A program made the translations under genes and the position numbers. From the NCBI GenBank assembly GCA_945869725.1, contig CAMBPO010000028.1:1-37680 (forward strand): a stretch of 37,680 bases of DNA. Reading direction: 5' to 3'. Below are positions 17,618 to 28,382 of the stretch, in pieces. Position 1 is the stretch's first letter, and each line of letters begins with the position of its first letter. This DNA is from Klebsiella pneumoniae. GTDB taxonomy: Bacteria; Pseudomonadota; Gammaproteobacteria; Pseudomonadales; Pseudohongiellaceae. Under the pieces are notes generated by a model. That model saw only the letters and a list, made by a program, of their open reading frames with translations. It was not told the DNA's origin and searched no databases.

Positions 17618-18556
17618 ATGCACCTTGATCCGCAAAGCTCTCCAGCCATTTGCCTGATGGGCCCGACCGCGTCCGGCAAGACAGCGCTGGCGATAGAGTT
17701 GGTGCAACGATTACCACTGGAAATTGTCAGCGTAGATTCTGCCCAGATCTACAAAACCATGGATATTGGTACCGGAAAGCCGGACGCAAAAACGTTGACA
17801 CTAGCGCCACATCGGCTGATTGACTTTCTGGATCCGTTGGAAAGTTACTCTGCTGCGCGATTTTGTGAGGATGCCCGGCGCGAAATGGCAGACATCAGGG
17901 CGGCTGGCAAAGTGCCGCTGCTGGTAGGTGGCACCATGCTGTATTTCAAGGCGTTGCGTGATGGCCTTGCGTCGATGCCCGCAGCAGATGAGCGGGTTAG
18001 GGCAGATATTCTGAATCAGGCGAGTGCCGAGGGATGGGCGGCGATTCATACAGAGCTTGCGGCTGTTGATCCGATCGCGGCATCAAGAATTCATCCGAAT
18101 GATCCACAAAGATTGCAGCGAGCTCTTGAAGTGTTTCGCGTATCAGGCCGGTCTCTAAGTGACTGGCAAGCGATGCAATCGCCCTTGCCGGATGGCGGTG
18201 ACGCATTTGTGTTTTTGTCAATCCAGCCGGCAGACCGAAGCGTACTACATCATAGAATCGAGCGACGCTTCCGACAAATGCTGGAGGATGGTCTGGTAGA
18301 GGAAGTCGAAGCGCTGTACGCGCGCGGCGACCTCGGGCCTGAACTGCCCTCTGTCAGGAGTGTCGGCTACCGACAGGTGTGGCAGTATCTGAGCCAGGAG
18401 GTCGGCTTCGATGGCATGGTGGAAAGAGGTATCATTGCCACTAGGCAGCTTGCAAAGCGGCAGATTACCTGGCTCCGCAGTTGGTCATCGCTGCAGAATT
18501 TTGACAGCGATGATAAAAACCTGATTGATGGTGTCATAAGATCGATAGAGACTTGA
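17618..18556 (+). CDS. miaA: tRNA dimethylallyltransferase MiaA
   Basis: MiaA adds a dimethylallyl group to A37 of tRNAs reading UNN codons. The P-loop is [14 protein letters not shown] near the N-terminus. [49 protein letters not shown] and the C-terminal [13 protein letters not shown] and [12 protein letters not shown] blocks are all present. ATG 17618 is chosen (312 aa) because GAGAAG lies at suitable distance and the leader length then matches relatives. GTG 17606, which overlaps the mutL stop, is a credible alternative. It precedes hfq as in most gammaproteobacteria. Confidence 0.96.
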   Translation: MHLDPQSSPAICLMGPTASGKTALAIELVQRLPLEIVSVDSAQIYKTMDIGTGKPDAKTLTLAPHRLIDFLDPLESYSAARFCEDARREMADIRAAGKVPLLVGGTMLYFKALRDGLASMPAADERVRADILNQASAEGWAAIHTELAAVDPIAASRIHPNDPQRLQRALEVFRVSGRSLSDWQAMQSPLPDGGDAFVFLSIQPADRSVLHHRIERRFRQMLEDGLVEEVEALYARGDLGPELPSVRSVGYRQVWQYLSQEVGFDGMVERGIIATRQLAKRQITWLRSWSSLQNFDSDDKNLIDGVIRSIET

Positions 18557-18696
18557 ATTAATTCATCACCGTCCCCAGATACAAAGTTGGGACAGTCGGA
18601 ACAAAGACATCGTTGCGATTGTTAACATGTTTGCTGGACGGATCCATACTGCTGCTTATCACGTTTTTTTAGCTGAATTTTATAAGGAGAATATAA

Positions 18697-18969
18697 ATGT
18701 CAAAAGGGCATTCCCTACAAGACCCTTTCCTGAATGTGCTGCGCAAAGAGCGTATTCCGGTTTCAATCTATCTGGTCAGTGGCATCAAGCTGCAGGGACA
18801 GATAGAATCATTTGACCAGTTTGTGATATTGCTTAAAAACGCAGTAAACCAAATGGTTTACAAACATGCGATTTCCACCGTCGTTCCGGCGCGAACCGTA
18901 AAAATCCCGTCTCAGGGCGGGGAGTTCGGTCCAGACGAAGATGACTCAGCTACAGGTAATATGGCCTGA
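18697..18969 (+). CDS. hfq: RNA chaperone Hfq
   Basis: This 90-aa Sm-like protein forms a hexamer that pairs small RNAs with mRNAs. The Sm1 motif ([20 protein letters not shown]) and the Sm2 signature with YKHAIS are intact, including the proximal-face residues Gln8, Phe42-type aromatic and the Lys-His pair. The C-terminal tail is short and acidic. A strong ribosome site AAGGAG (18684-18689) sits 7 nt before the ATG. The 140-bp gap to miaA includes a GTCCC/GGGAC dyad (about 18572-18595) and AT-rich sequence that could hold an hfq promoter, but no clean -35/-10 pair was found. Confidence 0.98.
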   Translation: MSKGHSLQDPFLNVLRKERIPVSIYLVSGIKLQGQIESFDQFVILLKNAVNQMVYKHAISTVVPARTVKIPSQGGEFGPDEDDSATGNMA

Positions 18970-18982
18970 ATCGAGGGCTTGA

Positions 18983-20251
18983 TTGTTCTTTGAGCGTCCT
19001 GAAGGCGGAGACATCTCCGTCCTTGTTCACATCGAGTTTAATTCACTTCGCGAGCAAGAAGATCCTGTTGAATTCGAGGAGTTGGCAAGGTCGTCAGGTG
19101 CCGACGCGGTATGCTTTATAAAAGGCAGCCGTAAATCACCTGACGCCCGGATCTTTGTCGGCGCGGGGAAGCTCGAAGAGATTGCTGCAGCAGTGCAGGA
19201 GCACCATGCGAACCTGGTGCTGTTCAATCACACGCTGTCCCCTAGTCAGGAGCGTAACCTCGAAAAGGTGCTGAAATGCCGGGTCAGGGATAGGACGGGG
19301 TTAATCCTTGATATCTTTGGCCAGCGTGCAATTACTTACGAAGGCAAGTTGCAGGTTGAGCTTGCCCAGCTTCAGCACTCGGTGACACGACTTAAACGCG
19401 GGTGGACTCACCTCGACCGCCAAAAGGGCGGTGTTAACCTGCGCGGTGCCGGAGAGACGCAGCTGGAACTTGACCAGCGGATGATCCGTCAGCGCATTAA
19501 AAACATTAATAAAAGCCTTGAAAAGGTTCGTGCCCAGCGCGAGCAGGGTCGTCGCGCTCGTAAGCGTGCTGAGATTCCAGTGATTTCGCTGGTGGGTTAC
19601 ACCAATGCCGGTAAATCATCGGTGTTTAATGCGATCACTCATGCTGGTGCATATGCAGCAGATCAGCTTTTTGCCACCCTGGATTCCACCCTGAGGCAAA
19701 TTCAGCTGCCGTCGTTTGGTGAGGCGGTGCTGGTTGATACCGTAGGCTTTATCAGCCATTTGCCGCACAAACTGGTTGAGGCTTTCCGTGCCACGCTGGA
19801 AGAAACCGTTCAGGCAGATCTGCTGCTGCACGTGGTTGACATCGCCAACGAAGCTCATGATTACTATATAGAGCAGGTGTACGAAGTATTAACTGAGATT
19901 GGCGCGGAAGGAATTCCCTGTATTCAGGTTCTTAACAAGATCGACCTTATGCCGGGGTTTGAGCCGCATATCGATCTTGGCGAGGACGGCAAGCCATCCA
20001 GAGTCTGGGTGTCTGCAAAAACCGGTGCTGGCATAGACTTGTTGCTGGCCGCGATAAGCGAAGTGGTCACCAGTGATGTGGTTGTTCGAGATCTGGTGCT
20101 GACTCCGGCACAGGGGCGACTGCGGGCACGGTTGTATGCGCGTGGCGCTGTCAGCGGCGAGACAATAAACGAACAGGGCCAGACCGTGTTGAGTATCAAG
20201 TTGCCGCGCCAGGACTTCGAACGGTTGCTGCTGGAAGACGGTAGTTCATGA
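18983..20251 (+). CDS. hflX: Ribosome-associated GTPase HflX
   Basis: HflX is a GTPase that splits stalled ribosomes during stress. The glycine-rich N-terminal domain (SGADAVCFIKGSRKSPDARIFVG, then HTLSPSQERNLEK) precedes the coiled linker and GTP-binding domain: G1 GYTNAGKSS from residue 205, G3 DTVGF and G4 NKID. The start is taken as TTG 18983 (422 aa), with GAGGG 5 nt upstream; the resulting FFERPEGGDISVLVHI aligns with the usual N-terminus of the family, and no ATG fits. The gap to hfq is 13 bp, so the two are likely co-transcribed. Confidence 0.95.
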   Translation: MFFERPEGGDISVLVHIEFNSLREQEDPVEFEELARSSGADAVCFIKGSRKSPDARIFVGAGKLEEIAAAVQEHHANLVLFNHTLSPSQERNLEKVLKCRVRDRTGLILDIFGQRAITYEGKLQVELAQLQHSVTRLKRGWTHLDRQKGGVNLRGAGETQLELDQRMIRQRIKNINKSLEKVRAQREQGRRARKRAEIPVISLVGYTNAGKSSVFNAITHAGAYAADQLFATLDSTLRQIQLPSFGEAVLVDTVGFISHLPHKLVEAFRATLEETVQADLLLHVVDIANEAHDYYIEQVYEVLTEIGAEGIPCIQVLNKIDLMPGFEPHIDLGEDGKPSRVWVSAKTGAGIDLLLAAISEVVTSDVVVRDLVLTPAQGRLRARLYARGAVSGETINEQGQTVLSIKLPRQDFERLLLEDGSS

Positions 20252-20384
20252 TCGTCCTGTTCATGAACCACCGGTGTATGTGCCAATGCTTTTGAACAGT
20301 CTTGATGTATTCAGCTGAAAGGCTGTGTTTACACATCATAATTAGCTAAAATCGCCCCCGAATCGGATGGGTATGGAGTAGACG

Positions 20385-21635
20385 ATGGCCTGGAATGAAC
20401 CCGGAAATAAAGGAAATGGTAACGATCCCTGGGGTGGTGGAAACGGCAGTGGTGGAAACGGGGGCGGCCGTCGAGGCAACGACCAGGGGCCACCAGACCT
20501 CGACGAAATGATTCGTAAACTCAGCAAAACCGTTAACGGTTTGCTAGGCGGTAAAGGTGGCAGCGGGTCTGGCGGCACTGGCTCGGGCGGTAGTGGCGGT
20601 GGCTCGGTTAGCGGAGGCGCTTCTGTCGGACTTCTTGGCGGCCTTGTTGTGTTGGCGGCCGTGGTTTGGGCGGCGCTGGGATTTTACACTGTCGACGAAG
20701 CGGAGCGGGCTGTTGTTTTGCGGTTCGGTGAAATTCGGGACGAAGTGGTTCTGCCAGGTCTGCGCTGGAATCCTCCGCTGATCGATCAGGTAGAAAAGGT
20801 CAACATTTCTCGCGTCAATACCAGATCGTATGCCAGCGACATGCTGACGACCGATGAAAACATTGTCACTGTTTCCATTTCGGTCCAGTTTATTGTGGCA
20901 GACCCTATGAATTACGTGGTGATGGTGCGCGATCCACAGCTGGGTCTTGACCAGGCTGTAGAGTCTGCAGTGCGTCACGTAGTGGGCAGTACCACCATGG
21001 ATCGCGTGCTGACCCAGGGTCGTGCGGATGTCGCTGCTGAAGTGCGGGCCCGCGCTCAAAGCTACATGGAAGCTTACAGCACCGGCATCATGATCACGCA
21101 GGTGAACGTCGAGAATGCTCAGCCACCGATGGCCGTGCAAGCGGCATTTGATGACGTGATCCGCGCCCGTGAAGACGAGCAGCGCGCTCAGAACCAGGCG
21201 CTTGCCTACGCAAACCGGGTAATCCCCGAAGCGCGCGGTGAGGCTCAGCGGATTATCGAGCAGGCCAATGCTTACCGTGACCAGGTAATCGCGCGTGCGG
21301 AAGGTGAGGCGTCTCGTTTTGAGCAGTTGCTGACCGAGTACGAGCGTGCGCCGGAAGTGACCCGCGAGCGTCTATACATCGACGCTATCCAGGAAGTTCT
21401 CAGCAATACCAGTAAAGTACTGGTGGATGTTGAGGGTGGGAACAACATGATGTTTTTGCCGCTGGATCGCATGATGCAGGGCGTCACGGATATCACAGAT
21501 TCCACATCGCGCTTGCAACTCAATGCGCAGCAGATTCGCGAACTGGCTGATCAGGTGGGTCGCGAGCTCTCATCCCAGTCCACTACCGGTGATCGTGCCC
21601 GTGTGCAAACCGTTCCAGCCAGAGGACCACGTTAA
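20385..21635 (+). CDS. hflK: FtsH modulator HflK (SPFH/band-7 membrane protein)
   Basis: HflK and HflC form a large membrane cage that encloses and tempers the FtsH protease. The 416-aa protein has a Gly/Asn-rich cytoplasmic leader with DPWGGG and PPDLDE motifs, one transmembrane helix (about residues 82-102, GLLGGLVVLAAVVWAALGF) and an SPFH domain (EAERAVVLRFGE, then VNISRVNTRSY). Coiled-coil helices rich in Ala, Glu and Arg follow. The 133-bp upstream gap contains the dyad TGTGTTTACACA (20324-20335) and a TAAAAT -10-like box (20347-20352), so a separate promoter is possible. The stop and hflC start share one base (TAATG). Confidence 0.95.
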   Translation: MAWNEPGNKGNGNDPWGGGNGSGGNGGGRRGNDQGPPDLDEMIRKLSKTVNGLLGGKGGSGSGGTGSGGSGGGSVSGGASVGLLGGLVVLAAVVWAALGFYTVDEAERAVVLRFGEIRDEVVLPGLRWNPPLIDQVEKVNISRVNTRSYASDMLTTDENIVTVSISVQFIVADPMNYVVMVRDPQLGLDQAVESAVRHVVGSTTMDRVLTQGRADVAAEVRARAQSYMEAYSTGIMITQVNVENAQPPMAVQAAFDDVIRAREDEQRAQNQALAYANRVIPEARGEAQRIIEQANAYRDQVIARAEGEASRFEQLLTEYERAPEVTRERLYIDAIQEVLSNTSKVLVDVEGGNNMMFLPLDRMMQGVTDITDSTSRLQLNAQQIRELADQVGRELSSQSTTGDRARVQTVPARGPR

Positions 21636-22501
21636 TGAAAAATACAGTGTTTGGAATTGTGTTGTTTCTCTTTGTGACCATTGCGGCTAACTCGATGTTT
21701 GTAGTCAGTCAGACCGAGCGCGCAGTGATGTTGCAGTTCGGAGATATGGTGCGGGCCGATATTCCACCGGGTCTGCACTTCAAGATTCCGTACGTCAATA
21801 CCGTTCGCAAGTTTGACGCGCGTGTGCTCACCGTTGACGCTACTCCGCAGCGATACCTGACTCTTGAGCAGAAAGCGCTGCTGGTCGACTCGTACGCCAT
21901 GTGGAGAATTGTTGATGTGGAGCGGTTTTACACGGCAACGTCCGGTGACGAGTCCAGAGCAAATTCGCTGCTGGCCCAGCGTGTCAACGACGGCCTGCGA
22001 AACAAGTTTGGTGAGCGCGATCTTCAGGAAGTTGTTTCAGGTCAGCGTGACTCGCTGATGCAGCAACTGACTGAAGAGCTCAACACCTACACAGCGCAGG
22101 AATATGGCATCGAAGTCATCGACGTGCGGGTAAAGCGTATCGATTTACCTGATGATGTGCGCTCCTCTGTATACGAGCGTATGACGTCCGAGCGTCAGCG
22201 TGAAGCGCAGCAGTTGCGCTCACGTGGTAACGAGCTTGCGATTGGTATTGAAGCAGATGCGGATCGTCAGGAGGCCGTTCTGCTGGTGGAGGCTTACCGC
22301 GATTCTGAACTTGTGCGAGGTGAGGGCGATGCCCAGGCATCGTCAATCTATGCCAGCGCCTTTACCAAGGATCCAGAGTTCTATTCGTTTACGCGCAGCC
22401 TGAATTCTTACCGGGACACATTCAACTCCAAAAGCGATGTTTTGTTGATGCAACCGGATAGCGATTACTTCAAGTATCTGCGCAGTGATGCAATGCCGTA
22501 A
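21635..22501 (+). CDS. hflC: FtsH modulator HflC (SPFH/band-7 membrane protein)
   Basis: This 288-aa partner of HflK has an N-terminal membrane anchor (FGIVLFLFVTIAANSMFVV) followed by the band-7 domain: QTERAVMLQFGD, PPGLHFKIPYVNTVRKFD, LLVDSYAMWRI, then the DVRVKRIDLPDDV segment and a coiled-coil RQREAQQLRSRG region. The C-terminal ASAFTKDPEFYSFTRSLNSYR is the typical HflC ending. The start overlaps the hflK stop by one base. In many relatives a small DUF2065 gene follows; in the 150 bp before hisZ I see no such gene. Confidence 0.95.
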   Translation: MKNTVFGIVLFLFVTIAANSMFVVSQTERAVMLQFGDMVRADIPPGLHFKIPYVNTVRKFDARVLTVDATPQRYLTLEQKALLVDSYAMWRIVDVERFYTATSGDESRANSLLAQRVNDGLRNKFGERDLQEVVSGQRDSLMQQLTEELNTYTAQEYGIEVIDVRVKRIDLPDDVRSSVYERMTSERQREAQQLRSRGNELAIGIEADADRQEAVLLVEAYRDSELVRGEGDAQASSIYASAFTKDPEFYSFTRSLNSYRDTFNSKSDVLLMQPDSDYFKYLRSDAMP

Positions 22502-22651
22502 GCAATCGATAAAGCAGGCTGACTGCCGGCCGGGAATGGCTGTGCAGTTTAGCCTGGCCGCCAGCCGGAACTCGCTCTGAGGGCCTGGTGTGAAGACCTC
22601 AAGGAAGACAAGATCAACAAACAGGGTCGGGAAACTGCGCAGGAAAACAAT

Positions 22652-23854
22652 ATGACACGTGCTGACCGCTGGCTATTGCCAGAGGGCGTTGAGGAGGTGT
22701 TGCCTCCACAGGCGCTGATGCTGGAGACACTGCGTCGCGATATCCTCGATCTTTATCAAAGCCGGGGTTATGAGCTTGTCATAACACCGCTGATCGAATT
22801 TCTGGATTCTCTTCTGGTCGGTTCTTCTCACGACCTTGATATACATACCTTTAAAATCACTGACCAGCTCAGCGGGCGCATGATGGGCGTGCGGGCGGAC
22901 ATTACGCCCCAAGTTGCGCGAATTGACGCCCGGAATCTGCATCGTAATGGCCCGGTACGTCTGTGTTACGCAGACAGTGTCTTGCATACACTGCCCCGTG
23001 GATTACTGAGTTCCAGAGCCCCAATACGTATTGGCGCAGAATTATTCGGACATCCGGGCGTTGCCTGCGATGTTGAACTGATTGTTCTGATGGCAGAAAC
23101 CTTGCGCCTTGCCGGCATCAGTCGCGTGCACATTGTGCTGGGACACGTGGGCATTTTCAGGAATCTGCTGGCAGCAGCAGCGCTTGATAAAGACGCAGAA
23201 AGTGAACTCTTTGATCTGGTGCAGCGCAAAGCCTACAACAAAGTGGACAGCCTGCTTGAGCAACAATTGACCGATCAGGCCCTGAGCGGCATGCTCAGGT
23301 CATTGTCGCGACTCAGTGGTGATGCCAGTGTTCTGGCCAGTGCCAAGGACATTTTTGCTAATGCGCCTGCGTCTGTGCGCACCGCCTTGTCTGAGCTCAG
23401 TCAGATCGCGGATCGGGTAAAACTGCGTTTGCCGGAGGTAACCTTGGGTTTTGACCTGTCGGAACTGCGTGGTTATCAGTATCACACGGGCATCGTGTTC
23501 GCGGCGTACACTCCCGCTCACGGCAGCGAGATAGCCAAAGGTGGTCGTTATGATGATATTGGCGAGGTGTTTGGTCGTGCTCGACCGGCATCCGGTTTTG
23601 ATGCTGATTTAAAAACACTGGCGCGACTCAGCAACAGGGAGTATCCGCGACGCTGTGCTATTCTAGCGCCCGATCTGGATGATCCTGGGTTGCTCGCTCT
23701 GGTATCAACGCTCAGAGCCGATGGCCATGTGGTCATCAGCAATCTGGGCGATGGTATGCCGGATGCGACCTTGATCAATGAATTAAATGCTACGCGAACT
23801 ATCGTGTCAGACTCATCGGGGGGCTGGCAGGTGGTTGAACTTAAGCCTGCTTGA
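22652..23854 (+). CDS. hisZ: ATP phosphoribosyltransferase regulatory subunit HisZ
   Basis: HisZ is a catalytically inactive class II histidyl-tRNA-synthetase-like protein that assembles with short-form HisG to perform and regulate the first step of histidine synthesis. The 400-aa protein starts DRWLLPEGVEEVLPPQA. It shows the synthetase-like motif GYELVITPLIEFLDSLL, the block ITDQLSGRMMGVRADITPQVARID, and FDLSELRGYQYHTGIVFAAY with GGRYDDIGEVFGRARPASGF. It lacks the anticodon-binding domain of true HisRS. The ATG has AGGA about 8 nt upstream. hisG itself is not in the window. The hflC-hisZ-purA order is normal for this group. Confidence 0.93.
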   Translation: MTRADRWLLPEGVEEVLPPQALMLETLRRDILDLYQSRGYELVITPLIEFLDSLLVGSSHDLDIHTFKITDQLSGRMMGVRADITPQVARIDARNLHRNGPVRLCYADSVLHTLPRGLLSSRAPIRIGAELFGHPGVACDVELIVLMAETLRLAGISRVHIVLGHVGIFRNLLAAAALDKDAESELFDLVQRKAYNKVDSLLEQQLTDQALSGMLRSLSRLSGDASVLASAKDIFANAPASVRTALSELSQIADRVKLRLPEVTLGFDLSELRGYQYHTGIVFAAYTPAHGSEIAKGGRYDDIGEVFGRARPASGFDADLKTLARLSNREYPRRCAILAPDLDDPGLLALVSTLRADGHVVISNLGDGMPDATLINELNATRTIVSDSSGGWQVVELKPA

Positions 23855-23862
23855 GATACAAT
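23835..23862 (+). promoter_or_regulatory. Candidate sigma70 promoter for purA
   Basis: TTGAAC (23835-23840) and TACAAT (23857-23862) are 16 bp apart, with GA immediately before the -10 box. The pair straddles the hisZ stop codon and ends 66 bp before the purA ATG. It would give purA transcription independent of the upstream cluster. Confidence 0.5.
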
Positions 23863-23892
23863 CCGCGCCGCTCTGGCGACAGGGTGATTTGA

Positions 23893-25236
<1,344 letters not shown>

Positions 25237-25298
25237 TCAGGGGCGATTACCGGCTCTGCGGTAAACAAACCACGCTAACCCTCGTAAAGGGCAATCGA

Positions 25299-27020
25299 AT
25301 GGATCTCCTGACCATGAACTCACTGTTCCTGATCGGCTCACTGCTGGTCGGTTTCAGTGTATTGGTCAGCGCCGTCTCTTCGAGGTTTGGCATTCCGATT
25401 CTGTTGATCTTCCTCGGCGTTGGCATGCTGGCCGGCGAGGATGGTATTGGCGGTATCTTGTTTGATGACTATTCACTCTCGTTTGTAGTCAGCAATCTGG
25501 CCTTGGCAGTTATTCTCTTTGACGGAGGGCTGCGTACCAAAACAGCCACCTTCAAAGTGGCTTTGGGCCCGGCGTTGTCGCTCGCAACCGTTGGCGTGAT
25601 TGTGACAGCGGTACTTACCGGTGGCTTGGCTAGCTGGTTGTTCGATCTTAATCTGCTGCAAGGGCTGTTAATCGGCGCGATTGTCGGTTCAACTGATGCG
25701 GCTGCGGTGTTCTCGCTGTTGGGTGGCCGTAATATCAATGAGCGGGTGCGTGCTACCTTGGAGATTGAGTCGGGCAGCAATGACCCAATGGCCATCTTTC
25801 TGACCATTGCACTGATTGAGATTGTCGCAAAAACCATCAGCGCTGAGCCGGTATCAGCCTGGTCCTTTGTGGTCATGCTGGTACAGCAATTTGGTTTGGG
25901 TGTCATTCTCGGAGGTGCAGGCGGCTATCTGCTGATGCAACTCATCAACCGCTCAACCCTGGCAAATGGCCTGTATCCACTGCTGGCAATCAGTGGAGGT
26001 TTATTCATTTTTGCCTTAACCGCCAATGTCGGCGGCAGTGGGTTCCTGGCGATCTATATCGCAGGGTTGTACCTTGGCAATAGACCGCTGCGCAGCCGCC
26101 CATCAATCCTCAGTGTCATGGATGGAATGGCGTGGTTAAGTCAGATCAGCATGTTCCTGATACTGGGGTTGTTGATAACCCCATCTGATTTGTTACCGAT
26201 TGCCATTCCTGGCTTACTGCTGGCTTTGTGGATGATTTTTGTGGCACGGCCTCTGGCAGTGTTTCTCAGTCTGCTACCCTTCAGTCGATTCAAGGCCCGT
26301 GAACGTTGGTATATTTCTTGGTTGGGCCTGCGCGGCGCTGTGCCGATTATTCTGGCGGTTTACCCGATTATGGCCGGATTACCCAATGCCCAGTTGTACT
26401 TCAATCTGGCATTTTTTGTGGTGTTGGTATCTCTGTTGTTACAAGGCAGTTCAATCCCTCTGGCAACCCGTCTTGCCAAAGTACAGGTTCCCTCACAACC
26501 CAAGCCGATTTCCAGAGCGGGCCTGGAGATTCATCCGACCAGTGAATGGGAGTTGTTTGTTTACCGGCTTGGCGCCGAAAAGTGGTGCATTGGCAAAGAG
26601 CTGCGCGGTTTGCGGATGCCAGAGGGTACGCGTATCGCCGCTTTGTTCCGTGGCAGGGAGTTGCTGCACCCCACGGGCAGTACACGATTGCTGGCCGACG
26701 ATATTCTCTGTATTGTCGGGCACGAACATGACTTGCTGGCACTGGGCAAGCTGTTCAGCGTAGCCCCGGACAAAGGCCTGGATGACAGGTTCTTTGGCGA
26801 TTTTATTCTGGACGCCGCTGCCAGTATCCGGGATCTGGCTCCCATCTATGGCTTGCATCCCGATCCGTTGGTCGCGTCTCTGTCGATCGGAGACTTTCTG
26901 ACCGCTAGAATGGGCGGAAAGCCTGTGCTGGGTGATCAGGCCGAATGGCAGGGGTTTGTGTGGACAATTGCCGATATGGAAGACGGCAGAGTAAAACGAA
27001 TAGGTTTAAAAATTGCGTGA
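25299..27020 (+). CDS. nhaP2: K+/H+ antiporter NhaP2/CvrA type
   Basis: The 573-aa protein has about 12-13 membrane helices in its first ~390 residues, with the CPA1 signatures [28 protein letters not shown] and [13 protein letters not shown] (the conserved Asp pair region). [15 protein letters not shown] follows later. After the membrane part come a TrkA-C/RCK_C-like domain ([33 protein letters not shown] in two pieces) and a C-terminal CorC/HlyC-associated domain. This is the build of NhaP2, which exports K+ in exchange for protons and protects against K+ overload. ATG 25299 has AAAGG 8 nt upstream; ATG 25314 is an alternative. It is 74 bp downstream of purA and probably transcribed separately from it. 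Confidence 0.92.
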   Translation: MDLLTMNSLFLIGSLLVGFSVLVSAVSSRFGIPILLIFLGVGMLAGEDGIGGILFDDYSLSFVVSNLALAVILFDGGLRTKTATFKVALGPALSLATVGVIVTAVLTGGLASWLFDLNLLQGLLIGAIVGSTDAAAVFSLLGGRNINERVRATLEIESGSNDPMAIFLTIALIEIVAKTISAEPVSAWSFVVMLVQQFGLGVILGGAGGYLLMQLINRSTLANGLYPLLAISGGLFIFALTANVGGSGFLAIYIAGLYLGNRPLRSRPSILSVMDGMAWLSQISMFLILGLLITPSDLLPIAIPGLLLALWMIFVARPLAVFLSLLPFSRFKARERWYISWLGLRGAVPIILAVYPIMAGLPNAQLYFNLAFFVVLVSLLLQGSSIPLATRLAKVQVPSQPKPISRAGLEIHPTSEWELFVYRLGAEKWCIGKELRGLRMPEGTRIAALFRGRELLHPTGSTRLLADDILCIVGHEHDLLALGKLFSVAPDKGLDDRFFGDFILDAAASIRDLAPIYGLHPDPLVASLSIGDFLTARMGGKPVLGDQAEWQGFVWTIADMEDGRVKRIGLKIA

Positions 27021-27060
27021 TTGACTCAAGTAACAATAAAAAATTAAAGAGGGCTCCGAT

Positions 27061-28101
27061 ATGTCTAGAACGTTGTTTATGCTGAAATCAGTCAGCGCAT
27101 GGTTGCTTGCGGCGGGTTTATCTCTGTCAGCGGGCAGTGTTTTGGCCCAAAGTGGTACTCCTCCAAGTGAGCCGCCCGCTGATTGGGGCCCCATCTCTTC
27201 AACCATGGATGAAATACCTTATCCCCACCCGGTGCATTTTCTGCCGGTTACCCATTTTGGCAAACGCGGCAACATGGCCTATATGGATGTTGCGCCTGTT
27301 GGGCAGGCAAATGGCCAGACCGCCATGCTGTTTCACGGCATGAATTTTGGCGGCATCGGTTTTGGTCCTACAATTACGGCGCTGACCGAGGCGGGTTTCC
27401 GCGTCGTGGTGCCGGATCGTATTGGTTACGGCAAATCTTCCAAAATGGATATTCCGTACAACCTGCATATCTTCGCAACCGATTCCAAGCGTCTGCTGGA
27501 TCATCTGGGTATCGAAAAAGCGGCCATTGTGGGCCATTCCATGGGCGGTATGCTCGCGGCACGTTTCACCATGACCTATCCGGACAATGTCTCGCACATG
27601 GTGCTGGTTAACCAGATTGGGATGACAGACCAGCGCCAGGGTCGCCCTTGGGGTGATATTGAAGAGGCTGCTATCCGCACTGAGTCCAGCACCACCTATC
27701 AGTCCATTCTGGCCAATCACATGCGTTACTACAACACCGATATCAAGCCTGAATACCTTGAGTTTGTCAGAATGCAATATGGTCAGACACTGAGCGCTGA
27801 CTGGCCATTGCTGGCTAAAATTCGTGCCTGGCAGCAGGCTATCCTGTTTATTGACCCCGTGATTTATGATTGGCAACACATCAGTACAAAATCACTGGTA
27901 CTGGGCGGCGCTGACGATCGTCTGACCGATGATTTTGCCGGTCAGGCGCGGATGGTGGCTGAAACACTGCAGAATGCCGAGCTCACCTTGTACCCGGGCA
28001 TTGGCCATAATCCGCATTTTGAATATCCGGAACAATACCACGCCGACCTGATCGCTTTTTTGCGTTCGGACCCTGAGCAGCCTGCCCGCACAGGTTGGTA
28101 A
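27061..28101 (+). CDS. Secreted alpha/beta hydrolase
   Basis: The 346-aa protein has a clear signal peptide (basic start, AWLLAAGLSLSAGSVLAQ, cleavage about residue 30), so it is periplasmic or secreted. Alpha/beta-hydrolase landmarks follow: oxyanion region LFHGMNFG, DRIGYGKSS, nucleophile elbow GHSMGG with Ser160, acid candidate in GGADDRL, and histidine in GIGHNPHFE. The ribosome site GAGGG lies upstream. Substrate unknown; esters or lactones are typical. The gene sits between nhaP2 (40-bp gap) and a TonB-dependent receptor, and a stem-loop follows it at 28137-28168. It may process a compound imported by the receptor, but that is only positional inference. Confidence 0.88.
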   Translation: MSRTLFMLKSVSAWLLAAGLSLSAGSVLAQSGTPPSEPPADWGPISSTMDEIPYPHPVHFLPVTHFGKRGNMAYMDVAPVGQANGQTAMLFHGMNFGGIGFGPTITALTEAGFRVVVPDRIGYGKSSKMDIPYNLHIFATDSKRLLDHLGIEKAAIVGHSMGGMLAARFTMTYPDNVSHMVLVNQIGMTDQRQGRPWGDIEEAAIRTESSTTYQSILANHMRYYNTDIKPEYLEFVRMQYGQTLSADWPLLAKIRAWQQAILFIDPVIYDWQHISTKSLVLGGADDRLTDDFAGQARMVAETLQNAELTLYPGIGHNPHFEYPEQYHADLIAFLRSDPEQPARTGW

Positions 28102-28136
28102 TCAGGCCTTCAAGCAGTTGTCCCCGCCATAAAAAA

Positions 28137-28168
28137 CCGGTCATACAGGAATTCGTGTGTATGACCGG
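28137..28168 (+). terminator. 11-bp hairpin after the hydrolase gene
   Basis: CCGGTCATACA (28137-28147) pairs perfectly with TGTATGACCGG (28158-28168) around a 10-nt loop. A run of six A precedes it (28131-28136) and a pyrimidine-rich CTTCTCC follows. The A-run gives a good U-tract on the minus strand but only a weak one on the plus strand, so termination would be partial for the plus-strand hydrolase. Confidence 0.6.
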
Positions 28169-28382
28169 CTTCTCCTGATCTGTCAAAAATCCGCAGGCGT
28201 CGATGAGATGATGCCTTAATACGCCATGCTGATTTTTTGCCCCTTTTAAGGGCGATCAATTTAGTCCACATTCAAATGGTCAATGTTCCGCAACGCCTGC
28301 GCTGAGTGGATCCCTTCATGTTATGTCGTCATGACTGTCAGCCATTGGCATAAAAAAATAATCAAAATTATGGAGAGGGAAT

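Noticed and set aside
22502..22651. DUF2065 gene expected between hflC and hisZ
   Set aside because: Only very short frames exist in the 150 bp and none resembles the small two-helix DUF2065 protein.
26239..26763. 174-codon plus-strand frame inside nhaP2
   Set aside because: It is out of frame within a well-conserved antiporter gene; its Trp/Cys-rich translation is typical of a shifted frame.
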